Positions 1 to 7,388 of a DNA stretch of 10,102 nt are shown in pieces. The notes beneath the pieces are model-generated. The model worked only from the letters and a program-made list of their open reading frames with translations, did no database searches and was not told the DNA's origin. Numbering within the stretch: position 1 is the first letter of the stretch; each line of letters opens with the position of its first letter. The DNA is from DASUZD01 sp036377055. Lineage in GTDB: Bacteria > Actinomycetota > Thermoleophilia > Gaiellales > Gaiellaceae. The stretch is taken from NCBI GenBank assembly GCA_036377055.1, contig DASUZD010000350.1, forward strand, positions 1-10,102, given 5' to 3'. The position numbers and the translations under genes were made by a program.

Positions 1-1292
1 ACGGACGCGGCGATCCCGACGATGCCGCTCCCGAAGAGCAGCCAGTCGGGCGCGACGCGCACCTCCTCGTACTTCGCGGGGAACGCCCGCTTCACGAGGT
101 AGATGTCCGCGAACAGCAAGACCATCGAGATGCACCAGATCACGGTGACCGCGGCCTGGAGCATCCAGAAGATCTTGTTCGTGTTGTCGCTGCCGAACCA
201 CGGTCCGAACGCGACGACGGTGACGCCAGACGCGAGCACCGTCTGGACGATGATCGCGTTGACGGGCACCTTCGTCTTCGTGTCCACCCGCCCGAGCGCG
301 GCCGGCATTCGACGCTCGAGTCCCGAGACGAAGAGCAGCCGGCTGAACGAGTAGTTGTAGACGACGGTGTTCGAGACGAAGAACCACAGCGTGATCAGGG
401 CGATGATCACCGCCCAGGCATGCGAGCCCCAGAAGGCGTGCTGGACGGCGACGAAGATGTCGCTGAGCCCGCCGGTCGACTGCGATGCCGGCAGGTTCAT
501 CATCGTCCCGAACGTCGCCCAGAGGTACCCGACCATCACGACGATCGAGCCCCAGAACAGGTACTTCTTGATCGCGCGCATATGGACGATCTCGACGCCC
601 ATGTTCAGCGGCACTTCGATGCCGAGCAGGGCGAGGATGACGAGGCCGAAGAGCGTCCACGTGCTCGAATGCGGCCACCAGTTGTTGGCCGTGCCGAAGC
701 CGCCAGTCGCGGAGTGCCCGTCGCCGATCAGCCAGAGAATCCCGGCGAGCCCGATGACGAAGATCGCGGCGCCGTAAAACACGACCGCGACGTTCGCGTA
801 GTTCTGCGTCATCCGGAGCCGCAGCATCGAGATTCCGGCCGAGAACCAGAGCACCGCGAGGATCACGAGTCCCTGCTCCCAGTTCGTCGGTAGGCCTCCC
901 GTGTCGACGAACTGCCAGATCGAGACGACAGCATCGCCGGTGGCGGCCATGACGAGGATTCCCGGCCACCAGGCGCAGAAGCCGGCGAAGAAGCCGAAGA
1001 AGGGGCCAAGCGCCTTCTGTGTCCAGACGTACAGCGAGCCCTCCTGCGGAAACATGAGGCCGAGTTGCGCCGTCACGAGCGCGCCCGGGATCAGGAACGC
1101 GAGGAAGCCGAGAATCCAGAACGTGTATGCGGCGGGCCCGGCGCGCTGAATCGCCGAAGCGTTCACGATGAACAGGACGATCGCGACGAAGATGATCGTC
1201 ATGTCCGCCGAGTTGAGGACCCGCGGGAGCATTCCGGGAGCGATGCGCTCAGAGATCATCTGGCGCTCGTCCGCTGGGGCAGCAGCTGCCAT
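1..1292 (-). CDS. APC-superfamily amino-acid permease, C-terminus cut by window edge
   Basis: Integral membrane transporter expected to move an amino acid or related amine by proton symport or by exchange. The frame is open for 430 codons from ATG at 1290-1292 and runs off the left edge. After a short polar N-terminus there is a series of hydrophobic spans (about residues 32-47, 57-78, 97-118, 138-155, 167-189, 212-228, 245-263, 291-311, 345-363, 376-399). The APC-type signature IPGALVTAQLGLMFPQEGS lies at residues 68-86, followed by LYVWTQKALGP; this loop and the GIEVPLNMGVEI stretch (residues 224-235) recall the glutamate/GABA antiporter-like branch. Full-length APC proteins are usually 450-500 residues, so only the last part is missing. 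The start is supported by GGAGGTGG ending three bases before ATG. An in-frame ATG at codon 12 is possible but has no comparable ribosome site. It lies 83 bp downstream of malate synthase on the same strand. The family is clear; the substrate cannot be read from sequence. Confidence 0.9.
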   Translation of the reverse strand, partial: MAAAAPADERQMISERIAPGMLPRVLNSADMTIIFVAIVLFIVNASAIQRAGPAAYTFWILGFLAFLIPGALVTAQLGLMFPQEGSLYVWTQKALGPFFGFFAGFCAWWPGILVMAATGDAVVSIWQFVDTGGLPTNWEQGLVILAVLWFSAGISMLRLRMTQNYANVAVVFYGAAIFVIGLAGILWLIGDGHSATGGFGTANNWWPHSSTWTLFGLVILALLGIEVPLNMGVEIVHMRAIKKYLFWGSIVVMVGYLWATFGTMMNLPASQSTGGLSDIFVAVQHAFWGSHAWAVIIALITLWFFVSNTVVYNYSFSRLLFVSGLERRMPAALGRVDTKTKVPVNAIIVQTVLASGVTVVAFGPWFGSDNTNKIFWMLQAAVTVIWCISMVLLFADIYLVKRAFPAKYEEVRVAPDWLLFGSGIVGIAAS

Positions 1293-1378
1293 TCACCACC
1301 TCCGGGTCGAGAAGTTGCAGGGATTCTGGCCTCGCGGACCTCTCTCAGGCAAGACCCGCGGCGCGGCGGACTGGGTCA
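1293..1378 (-). promoter_or_regulatory. Structured leader between malate synthase and permease with competing hairpins and strong SD
   Basis: Read on the minus strand, CGGGTC (1358 to 1353) can pair over six bases with GACCCG (1308 to 1303), which directly abuts and shares one base with the Shine-Dalgarno GGAGGTGG (1303 to 1296). The same segment can instead pair over five bases with an upstream GACCC (1377 to 1373) that overlaps the malate synthase stop codon. The two pairings exclude each other. Inside the larger loop, GCCT (1350-1347) can pair with AGGC (1332-1329), and CAG with CTG (1328-1326 with 1320-1318), giving a possible three-way junction. The arrangement resembles an attenuator or riboswitch-like translational switch. 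It matches no riboswitch class I can name, and short GC-rich pairings arise easily by chance in such DNA. Confidence 0.35.
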
Positions 1379-2941
1379 AGCTTCCGAGGCAACCAGCCGC
1401 TCGTACGCCGGCAGCGTCAGGAACTCGGCGAACTCGTCCGCGAGCGCGACCTGCTCGAAGACGTCCGCCGCCGCCTCGTACCCCGGCCCGAGCCGCTCGA
1501 GCTCCTCGCGCTCGAGCTCGCGCACGCGCGCGCGTGAGACCCGTCCGTGCCGCACCCACTGCCAGATCTGCGACCGGCTGATCTCCGCCGTCGCCGCGTC
1601 CTCCATCAGGTCGTCGATCGCGGCCGCGCCGACGCCGTTCAGCCACGACGCGATGTAGCGAACGCCGACCGAGACGTTCAGGCGCACGCCGCCGTCGCTC
1701 ACGTCGCCCGGCGTCGCAGCCACGTCCAGGAGATCCGCGGCCGCCACCGACACGTCCTCGCGCAGCCTGTCCACCTGGTTCGGCCGCTCGCCGAGCACGT
1801 CGTCGAAGACCTCCCGCGCCGTCGGCACGAGGTCCGGGTGCGCGACCCACGTCCCGTCGAACCCGTCGCCGGCCTCGCGCAGCTTGTCCTCGCGCACCTT
1901 CGCCAGCGCGACCTCGTTCACTTGCGGGTCGCGGCGGCTCGGGATGAACGCGGCCATCCCGCCGATCGCGTGCGCGCCGCGCCGGTGGCAGGACTTGACG
2001 AGCAGCTCGGTGTACGCGCGCATGAACGGCACGGTCATCGTCACGAGCGGCCGGTCGGGGAGCACGAATTCCGGCCGGTCGCGGAACTTCTTGATGACCG
2101 AGAACATGTAGTCCCAGCGGCCGGCGTTCAGGCCGGAGGAGTGCTCGCGCAGCTCGTAGAGGATCTCCTCCATCTCGAACGCGGCGAGGATCGTCTCGAT
2201 CAGCACCGTCGCCCGGATCGAGCCGCGCGGGATCGAGAGCCGCTCCTGCGCGGCGACGAAGACGTCATTCCAAAGCCGAGCCTCGAGGTGCGACTCGAGC
2301 TTCGGCAGGTAGAGGTACGGCCCGGAGGCCGCGGCGAGCGCCCGCCGGCCGCAGTGGAAGAGGTAGAGGCCGAAGTCGAAGAGGCTCGCCGAGACGGGCT
2401 CGCCGTCGATCAGGAGGTGCTTCTCGGGCAGGTGCCAGCCGCGCGGCCGGACGACCAGCGTCGCGATCTCCTCGCCGAGCCGGTACTGCTTCTCGCCCGT
2501 GTCGAGCGCGATCGTGCGGTCGACCGCGTCGATCAGGTTCGCCTGCCCCTCGAGGCAGTTGCTCCACGTCGGCGAGTTCGCGTCCTCGAAGTCGGCCATG
2601 AAGACGCGCGCGCCCGAGTTGAGCGCGTTGATCACCATCTTGCGGTCGACCGGGCCCGTGATCTCGACACGGCGGTCGAGCAGGTCGGGCGGCGCCGGCG
2701 CGACACGCCAGTCCGGGTCCTCGCGGACGGCTCGTGTGTCCTCGAGGAAGTCCGGCAGCTCGCCTGCCGCGATGCGCTCCTGGCGCTCGACGCGCGCGCC
2801 GAGCAGCTCCACCCGCCGCGGGTTGAACTCACGCTGGAGCTCGGCGACGAACGCGAGCGCCTCGGGCGTCAGGATGCGCGCGCCCGCCTCGCCGAGCTGG
2901 CCGCGTATCTCGATGCCGTCGTCCGCCATCCCGGCGGACAT
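1376..2941 (-). CDS. aceB: Malate synthase A
   Basis: Cytoplasmic enzyme condensing glyoxylate with acetyl-CoA and water to give malate and CoA, the second step of the glyoxylate shunt and a route for disposing of glyoxylate from C2 or purine breakdown. The product is 521 residues, close to the roughly 530 of the A-type enzyme and far shorter than the roughly 720 of G-type. The family signature REHSSGLNAGRWDYMF is at residues 265-280. The glyoxylate-binding arginine is expected at R165 in VVRPRGWH, Mg ligands at E249 (VLIETI) and D277, and the catalytic base at D448 in MEDAATAEISRSQIWQW. All are intact. The start at 2939-2941 is four bases after the preceding MFS stop, with no good Shine-Dalgarno, so coupled translation is likely; ATG at codon 5 is an alternative. 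No isocitrate lyase gene lies in the window. Confidence 0.96.
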   Translation of the reverse strand: MSAGMADDGIEIRGQLGEAGARILTPEALAFVAELQREFNPRRVELLGARVERQERIAAGELPDFLEDTRAVREDPDWRVAPAPPDLLDRRVEITGPVDRKMVINALNSGARVFMADFEDANSPTWSNCLEGQANLIDAVDRTIALDTGEKQYRLGEEIATLVVRPRGWHLPEKHLLIDGEPVSASLFDFGLYLFHCGRRALAAASGPYLYLPKLESHLEARLWNDVFVAAQERLSIPRGSIRATVLIETILAAFEMEEILYELREHSSGLNAGRWDYMFSVIKKFRDRPEFVLPDRPLVTMTVPFMRAYTELLVKSCHRRGAHAIGGMAAFIPSRRDPQVNEVALAKVREDKLREAGDGFDGTWVAHPDLVPTAREVFDDVLGERPNQVDRLREDVSVAAADLLDVAATPGDVSDGGVRLNVSVGVRYIASWLNGVGAAAIDDLMEDAATAEISRSQIWQWVRHGRVSRARVRELEREELERLGPGYEAAADVFEQVALADEFAEFLTLPAYERLVASEA

Positions 2942-2945
2942 CTAA

Positions 2946-4265
2946 CTAGCCCTGACGCGATGAAGCGAGCGGCAACACGGCCTCCACGCCAATCCCGCGT
3001 TCGGCTCGGCCCTCCTCGATGTCCCGGATGCCGCGCAGGAAGAGCGGCGCGACCGTCGCGGCCGCCCCGACGATCGCCGCGCCGATAAGCGTCGCGCGCA
3101 CGCCGACCACGGCAGCGACGGGCGCGGTCAGGGCGAACGAGATCGGAAGCAGGCCGATCGAGATCAGCCAGTCGAGGCTCGAGACGCGGCCGAGCATCGC
3201 GCCCGGGACGTGGCGCTGCTTGATCGTCGACCAGACGATCGTCCCCGCCGCCTCTAGCGCGTTGAAGAGGAGGCACGCGAGCATCAGCTGCCAGGCCCTC
3301 GTCGCGATGCCGTAGCCCGCCACCGCGAGGGTGGCGACCGTCCACACGCCGTACATGAACGTCACGTCGCGGCGCGGGTGACCGCGCTTGCCCATCCAGA
3401 CAGCGCCGAGGACGGCGCCGAGCCCGCCGGCGCCGAAGACGAGACCGAGCGTGCCCGCCGACGCGTGCAGCTCGTTCTTCACGACGTACGGCAGGAGGAC
3501 CTCCGTCGGGCCGAGGAAGACGAGGTACGCGACCGCGGCCGAGGCGAGCGTCGCCCAGAGCCAGACGCGTCGGCGGATGAACCCGTACGCCTCTCGCACG
3601 GCTCCGACCGCAGACGGTGCCGCCCCGTCGCTCACCGGCGGGCGTGGGTCGATCGCGAGCACCGCGAGGAGCGACGCCGCGAACGACGCCGCATCCACTG
3701 CGAACGCGAGCGCGGGCCCGACCGCGACCGCCACGCCGCCGAGCAGCGGCCCCGCGAGCCGCAGCGCGACCGGCCGGACGAGCTGGTCGAGCGAGTTCGC
3801 CGCCGGCAGGTCCTCGGCCGGCAGGAGGTCCGGCACGACGGCTTCGAAGGCGGGCGTGAAGAACGCCGTGCCGGCGCCGTAGATCGCGACGAGCGCGACG
3901 AGCTGCCAGAAGCGAAGCTCACCCGCGGCGACGAGCAGCGCGAGCACGCCCACCGACGCGGCACGGACGCCGTCCGCCCACAGCATCACGAGCCGGCGGT
4001 CGTACCGGTCGCTCACGACGCCGCCGGCGAGAAGGAACACCACCGTCGGCACGGTCATCCCGATCCCGACGATCGAGAACGCAGCCGGGGCGTTCCACAG
4101 CGCGTAGCTCTCCCACGCGACGGCGACGAGGAAGATCCCGTCGCCGAGCAGCGAGACCGCCATCCCGACCCAGAGGATGCGAAAGTCCAGGTGGCGGAGC
4201 GGTGCGGCGAGGCCGCGAGTGGCGAGGCCGCCGGGGCGGTCGAGCGCCTCGTGACTATGTTGCAT
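2946..4265 (-). CDS. Major facilitator superfamily transporter (MFS_3/EntS-like exporter type)
   Basis: Inner-membrane secondary transporter of 439 residues, the usual length for a 12-span MFS protein. Hydrophobic spans run from about residue 29 to 410 with a polar central loop near 205-232. An MFS motif-A variant, GGVVSDRYDRR, occupies residues 81-91 between spans 2 and 3. The FFTPAFEAVVPDLLPAEDLPAANS region (about 135-158) is typical of the EntS-like MFS_3 group, whose characterised members export siderophores or macrolide-type compounds, so export is more likely than uptake. The ATG (4263-4265) lies inside the end of the preceding c-di-GMP gene, overlapping it by 11 bp in another frame; no strong Shine-Dalgarno is visible, so re-initiation by terminating ribosomes is likely. 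Downstream, malate synthase starts four bases after the stop. The substrate is unknown; position after an alpha-oxoamine synthase makes its product a candidate cargo, which is inference. Confidence 0.88.
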   Translation of the reverse strand: MQHSHEALDRPGGLATRGLAAPLRHLDFRILWVGMAVSLLGDGIFLVAVAWESYALWNAPAAFSIVGIGMTVPTVVFLLAGGVVSDRYDRRLVMLWADGVRAASVGVLALLVAAGELRFWQLVALVAIYGAGTAFFTPAFEAVVPDLLPAEDLPAANSLDQLVRPVALRLAGPLLGGVAVAVGPALAFAVDAASFAASLLAVLAIDPRPPVSDGAAPSAVGAVREAYGFIRRRVWLWATLASAAVAYLVFLGPTEVLLPYVVKNELHASAGTLGLVFGAGGLGAVLGAVWMGKRGHPRRDVTFMYGVWTVATLAVAGYGIATRAWQLMLACLLFNALEAAGTIVWSTIKQRHVPGAMLGRVSSLDWLISIGLLPISFALTAPVAAVVGVRATLIGAAIVGAAATVAPLFLRGIRDIEEGRAERGIGVEAVLPLASSRQG

Positions 4266-7200
4266 TGGACGCTCGGGCGGTACCGGCGTCCGGGAGCTCC
4301 CCGTTCTCGGCGAGGAACTCGAAGACCGCGCCCGCGGCCATCGGCCTGGCGAAGAGGAAGCCCTGGCCGAGCTCGCAGCCGAGCCCGTGCAACGACGCCT
4401 CCTGCTCCGGGAGCTCGATGCCTTCGGCGACCACGTCGAGGTCCAAGCTCGCGCCGAGCGCGATGATCGCCGACTGGAGCGCGACGTTCTCGCCCTTGCC
4501 GATGAACGAGCGGTCCATCTTCAGGATGTCGACCGGGAAGCGGCTCAGGTAGCTGAGCGACGAGTAGCCGGTGCCGAAGTCGTCCATCGCGAGTCGCACG
4601 CCCAGGTCCTTCAGCTCGAGCAGCCGCTGCTTCGCGAACTCGGCGTCGCCGACCAGCACCGACTCGGTGATCTCGAGCACGAGCCCGCTCGCGGGCAGGC
4701 CGCTCTTCTCGAGCGCGCCGCGCACGTCGGCGACGATCGACTCCGACTGGAGCTGCCGCACCGAGAGGTTGACGCTGATCGTGAGCGGGTTCTCGCGCGG
4801 GAAGCGCCCGCGCATCTGGACGGCCTCCAGGCACGCGGTGTCGAGCACCCACCGGCCCATGGGGATGATGAGGCCCGTCTCCTCCGCGAGCGGGATGAAC
4901 TGGAGCGGCGGGATCGTCCCGCGCTTGGGGTGGTTCCAGCGGATCAGCGCCTCGAAGCCGAGGATCTCGTGCGCCGCGAGCCGCACGACCGGCTGGTAGT
5001 GGAGCTCGAGCTCGTCTCGCTCGATCGCGCTCTGGAGCTCGGAGCGGAGCTCGAGCCGCTCGACCACTCGCTCGTGCATGGTCGGCTCGAAGACGCGGTA
5101 GCTGCCCTTGCTGTCGCGCTTCGCCATGTACATCGCCACGTCCGCGTTCCGCAGCAGCTCGGCGGCGTCGGGCACCGCCTTTTCGCGGTCGACCAGGCAG
5201 ATGCCGATGCTCGCGCGCGGGAAGACCTGCTTGCCGTCCATCTCGAAGGCGAGCTCGAGCGCCTGGAGGATCCGGGCGGCCGCGTCCGCGGCGCCGGCGG
5301 TGTCCACGATGCTTTCCAGGAGGACCGCGAACTCGTCGCCGCCGAAGCGCGCGACCGTGTCGGTCGGCCGGACCGCGATCTGGAGCCGGCGCGCGACCTC
5401 CTGGAGCACACGGTCGCCCGCCTCGTGCCCGAGGCTGTCGTTGACGGTCTTGAAGTCGTCGAGGTCGATGAACATGACCGCGATGTCGGGGAACCCGCGC
5501 TGCGCGCGCATCAACGCGTGCTCGACGCGGTCGGAGAAGAGCGCGCGGTTCGCGAGGCTCGTGACCGGGTCGTGGAACGCCTGGTGCGCGAGCTGCTCCT
5601 CGAAGGCCTTCCGCTCGCTCACGTCACGGCTGTTCAGGACGATGCCGTCGACGTGCCGGTCGTGCCGGAGGTCGGTGTGCTGCACCTCGAAGCGGAGCGT
5701 CGTGCCATCGCAGTGCTCGAGCGAGCACTCGAGCGTGTGGCCTTCCGGCCCGGTCGCGCCGTCGCCCGCGACGAGTTGCTTCAGCCGCGCGCGGTCCCCC
5801 TCCATGACGATCCGGTCGAACGGCGTCCCCTCGACCTCGTCGACCTTGTACCCGAGCACGCGCTCGATCGACGGGCTCTGGTACGTGACGACGCCGTCGC
5901 CGTCCAGGACCGTGATCAGGTCGGTCGAGTGGGCAACGAGCGAGCGGAAGCGCGCCTCGTTCTCGCGCCGGTGGAGGTCCTGCGCGAGCGACGCGCTCTC
6001 GAGCGCGAGTGAGACCTGCACCGCCAGCGCCTCGAGCGAGTCGGCGAGCGCGGCGGGAACGGCAGTCGGCGACGAGACGACGAGCAGGCCGCGAACCTCG
6101 GAGCGGATCGACAGCGGCAGCATGAAGACGCTCTCGCCGCTGAAGAGCCGCAGGTCGCCGCGCACCACGCTCGGCAGGTCGGCCGAGGCGACGTCGAGGG
6201 CGCGCATGTCCCTCGTGGACAGCCATTCCCGCGTCGCGTCGGAGACGTCCCAGGAGCCGTCGTCAGACGACGCGACGACGGTCGCGCGCTCCGCGGAGAG
6301 GTGCGCGAGACGCACGTAGACAGCCTCGCCGAGCAGGCGGCGGACACCCGAGATCGCCGCCGCGTAGACCTGCTCGTGGCCGGCCGCGCCGACGAGCTCC
6401 ACGCCGGCCGAGCGCAGCGTCCGCTCGCGTGAGAACGCGCGCTCCTCCTGGCGGACGAGCCCGGCCATCCTGCTGACGACGAGCAGGAACAGGAACGCGG
6501 AGCCAACGATCAGGACCAGTCGGTCCGCGTCGCCGAACGACTGGAAGAACCGGATCCCCGGCGCGATCAGGCAGGCGATGCCGAGGGTCGCGAGCCGGAA
6601 CTTCGTCAGGCGGGCACGCGCGTCGCCGGAGGGCTCCTCCAGGACGCGCATCGACGGGTGCAGCGCCGCCGCGCCCCAGAGCAGGTAGTAGAGGATCCAG
6701 CCCAGGTCGTAGATCAGCTGGTGGTTGTACGTGCCCTTGAGGAGCGCGAGGTTGTACGCCGAGTCGGTCGCGAGCAGGCAGACGATGCTGCTCACGAGCA
6801 GGTAGAACGCGGGCGCGCGCTTGCCGGCGTCGACCGCGAGCCGGATCGCCGCAGCGAGGAGCAGGACGTCGCCCGCCGGATACGCGATCGAGACGGCCTT
6901 CACGAGGAACGAGCCCGCCACGTGGATGTTCGGCGCGATCACGAACGCCCACGACAGGAGCCCGAAGCCGATCGTCAGGATCAGCGCGTCGATCAGCGCC
7001 GCCGGGTCGCGGCGCGGGTTCCGCCGCTTGACGAGCACGAGCAGCCCCGCCATGAGCGCGGGATAGACGGCGAGGTAGAGCGCGTCGCCGGTCGACGGGA
7101 AGCCGACCTCGGCGCCGAAGAGCTTCGGGTAGCTGTACGTGTAGAGGTCGCCGGCGAAGAAGAGGAACTGCCCCGCCACGAACGACCACCAAGCGAGCCG

Positions 7201-7386
7201 CGCCGTCGGCTTCTGGATCTTGATCCCGGCCGCGATCGCGACGACGCCCGAGAGGCCGAGACCGTTGATCAACGGCCCGCTGCCCTTCAGCCCGGGGATG
7301 AAGAAGTACGCGAAGGTCAGCGCGCCGGTCAGCGCGAGGTACCAGATCCAAATCGTTGTGCGCCAGCTGCCGCGAAGTCGACGCAT
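4255..7386 (-). CDS. Multi-pass membrane GAF-PAS-GGDEF-EAL cyclic-di-GMP enzyme
   Basis: Predicted c-di-GMP synthase/phosphodiesterase of 1043 residues. The first 310 residues carry about nine or ten hydrophobic spans (roughly 10-31, 43-57, 64-79, 103-119, 131-151, 160-183, 191-213, 226-243, 265-278, 288-305) and match no named sensor domain I can recognise. A GAF-like domain follows (about 325-465), then PAS (about 475-595), GGDEF (about 600-770) and EAL (about 780-1025). The cyclase motif RFGGDEF is intact (GGDEF 682-686) with an inhibitory RxxD site at 673-676. EAL residues also look complete: E812, N873, E905, D935/D936, K956 and E988. The same frame stays open for 99 more codons upstream, but that stretch is arginine-rich low-complexity sequence lying inside the preceding enzyme gene. 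I therefore chose ATG at 7384-7386, two bases after that gene's stop. Its 3' end overlaps the MFS gene by 11 bp. The balance of the two activities cannot be judged from sequence. Confidence 0.94.
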   Translation of the reverse strand: MRRLRGSWRTTIWIWYLALTGALTFAYFFIPGLKGSGPLINGLGLSGVVAIAAGIKIQKPTARLAWWSFVAGQFLFFAGDLYTYSYPKLFGAEVGFPSTGDALYLAVYPALMAGLLVLVKRRNPRRDPAALIDALILTIGFGLLSWAFVIAPNIHVAGSFLVKAVSIAYPAGDVLLLAAAIRLAVDAGKRAPAFYLLVSSIVCLLATDSAYNLALLKGTYNHQLIYDLGWILYYLLWGAAALHPSMRVLEEPSGDARARLTKFRLATLGIACLIAPGIRFFQSFGDADRLVLIVGSAFLFLLVVSRMAGLVRQEERAFSRERTLRSAGVELVGAAGHEQVYAAAISGVRRLLGEAVYVRLAHLSAERATVVASSDDGSWDVSDATREWLSTRDMRALDVASADLPSVVRGDLRLFSGESVFMLPLSIRSEVRGLLVVSSPTAVPAALADSLEALAVQVSLALESASLAQDLHRRENEARFRSLVAHSTDLITVLDGDGVVTYQSPSIERVLGYKVDEVEGTPFDRIVMEGDRARLKQLVAGDGATGPEGHTLECSLEHCDGTTLRFEVQHTDLRHDRHVDGIVLNSRDVSERKAFEEQLAHQAFHDPVTSLANRALFSDRVEHALMRAQRGFPDIAVMFIDLDDFKTVNDSLGHEAGDRVLQEVARRLQIAVRPTDTVARFGGDEFAVLLESIVDTAGAADAAARILQALELAFEMDGKQVFPRASIGICLVDREKAVPDAAELLRNADVAMYMAKRDSKGSYRVFEPTMHERVVERLELRSELQSAIERDELELHYQPVVRLAAHEILGFEALIRWNHPKRGTIPPLQFIPLAEETGLIIPMGRWVLDTACLEAVQMRGRFPRENPLTISVNLSVRQLQSESIVADVRGALEKSGLPASGLVLEITESVLVGDAEFAKQRLLELKDLGVRLAMDDFGTGYSSLSYLSRFPVDILKMDRSFIGKGENVALQSAIIALGASLDLDVVAEGIELPEQEASLHGLGCELGQGFLFARPMAAGAVFEFLAENGELPDAGTARASNAT

Positions 7387-7388
7387 GG

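Noticed and set aside
103..1149. Small + strand frames at the left end (103-354, 367-777, 420-893, 901-1149)
   Set aside because: They are antisense to the APC permease, whose minus-strand frame is open from 1292 to the window edge with clear membrane spans.
1303..1358. Glycine-riboswitch-like CTCTCAGGCAAGACCCG on the + strand
   Set aside because: It resembles the 3' conserved part of the glycine aptamer and has a matching closing stem, but the intervening part is too short, lacks the GCCGAAGG...GCAA core, and points toward the antisense side of malate synthase rather than a gene start.
1547..3088. Long + strand open frames opposite the minus-strand genes (also 3378-4466, 4387-6012, 6658-7545 and 7356-8723)
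   Set aside because: They are mirror frames of GC-rich coding DNA: low-complexity Arg/Asp/Glu/Val-rich proteins without domains, opposite genes with unmistakable family motifs.
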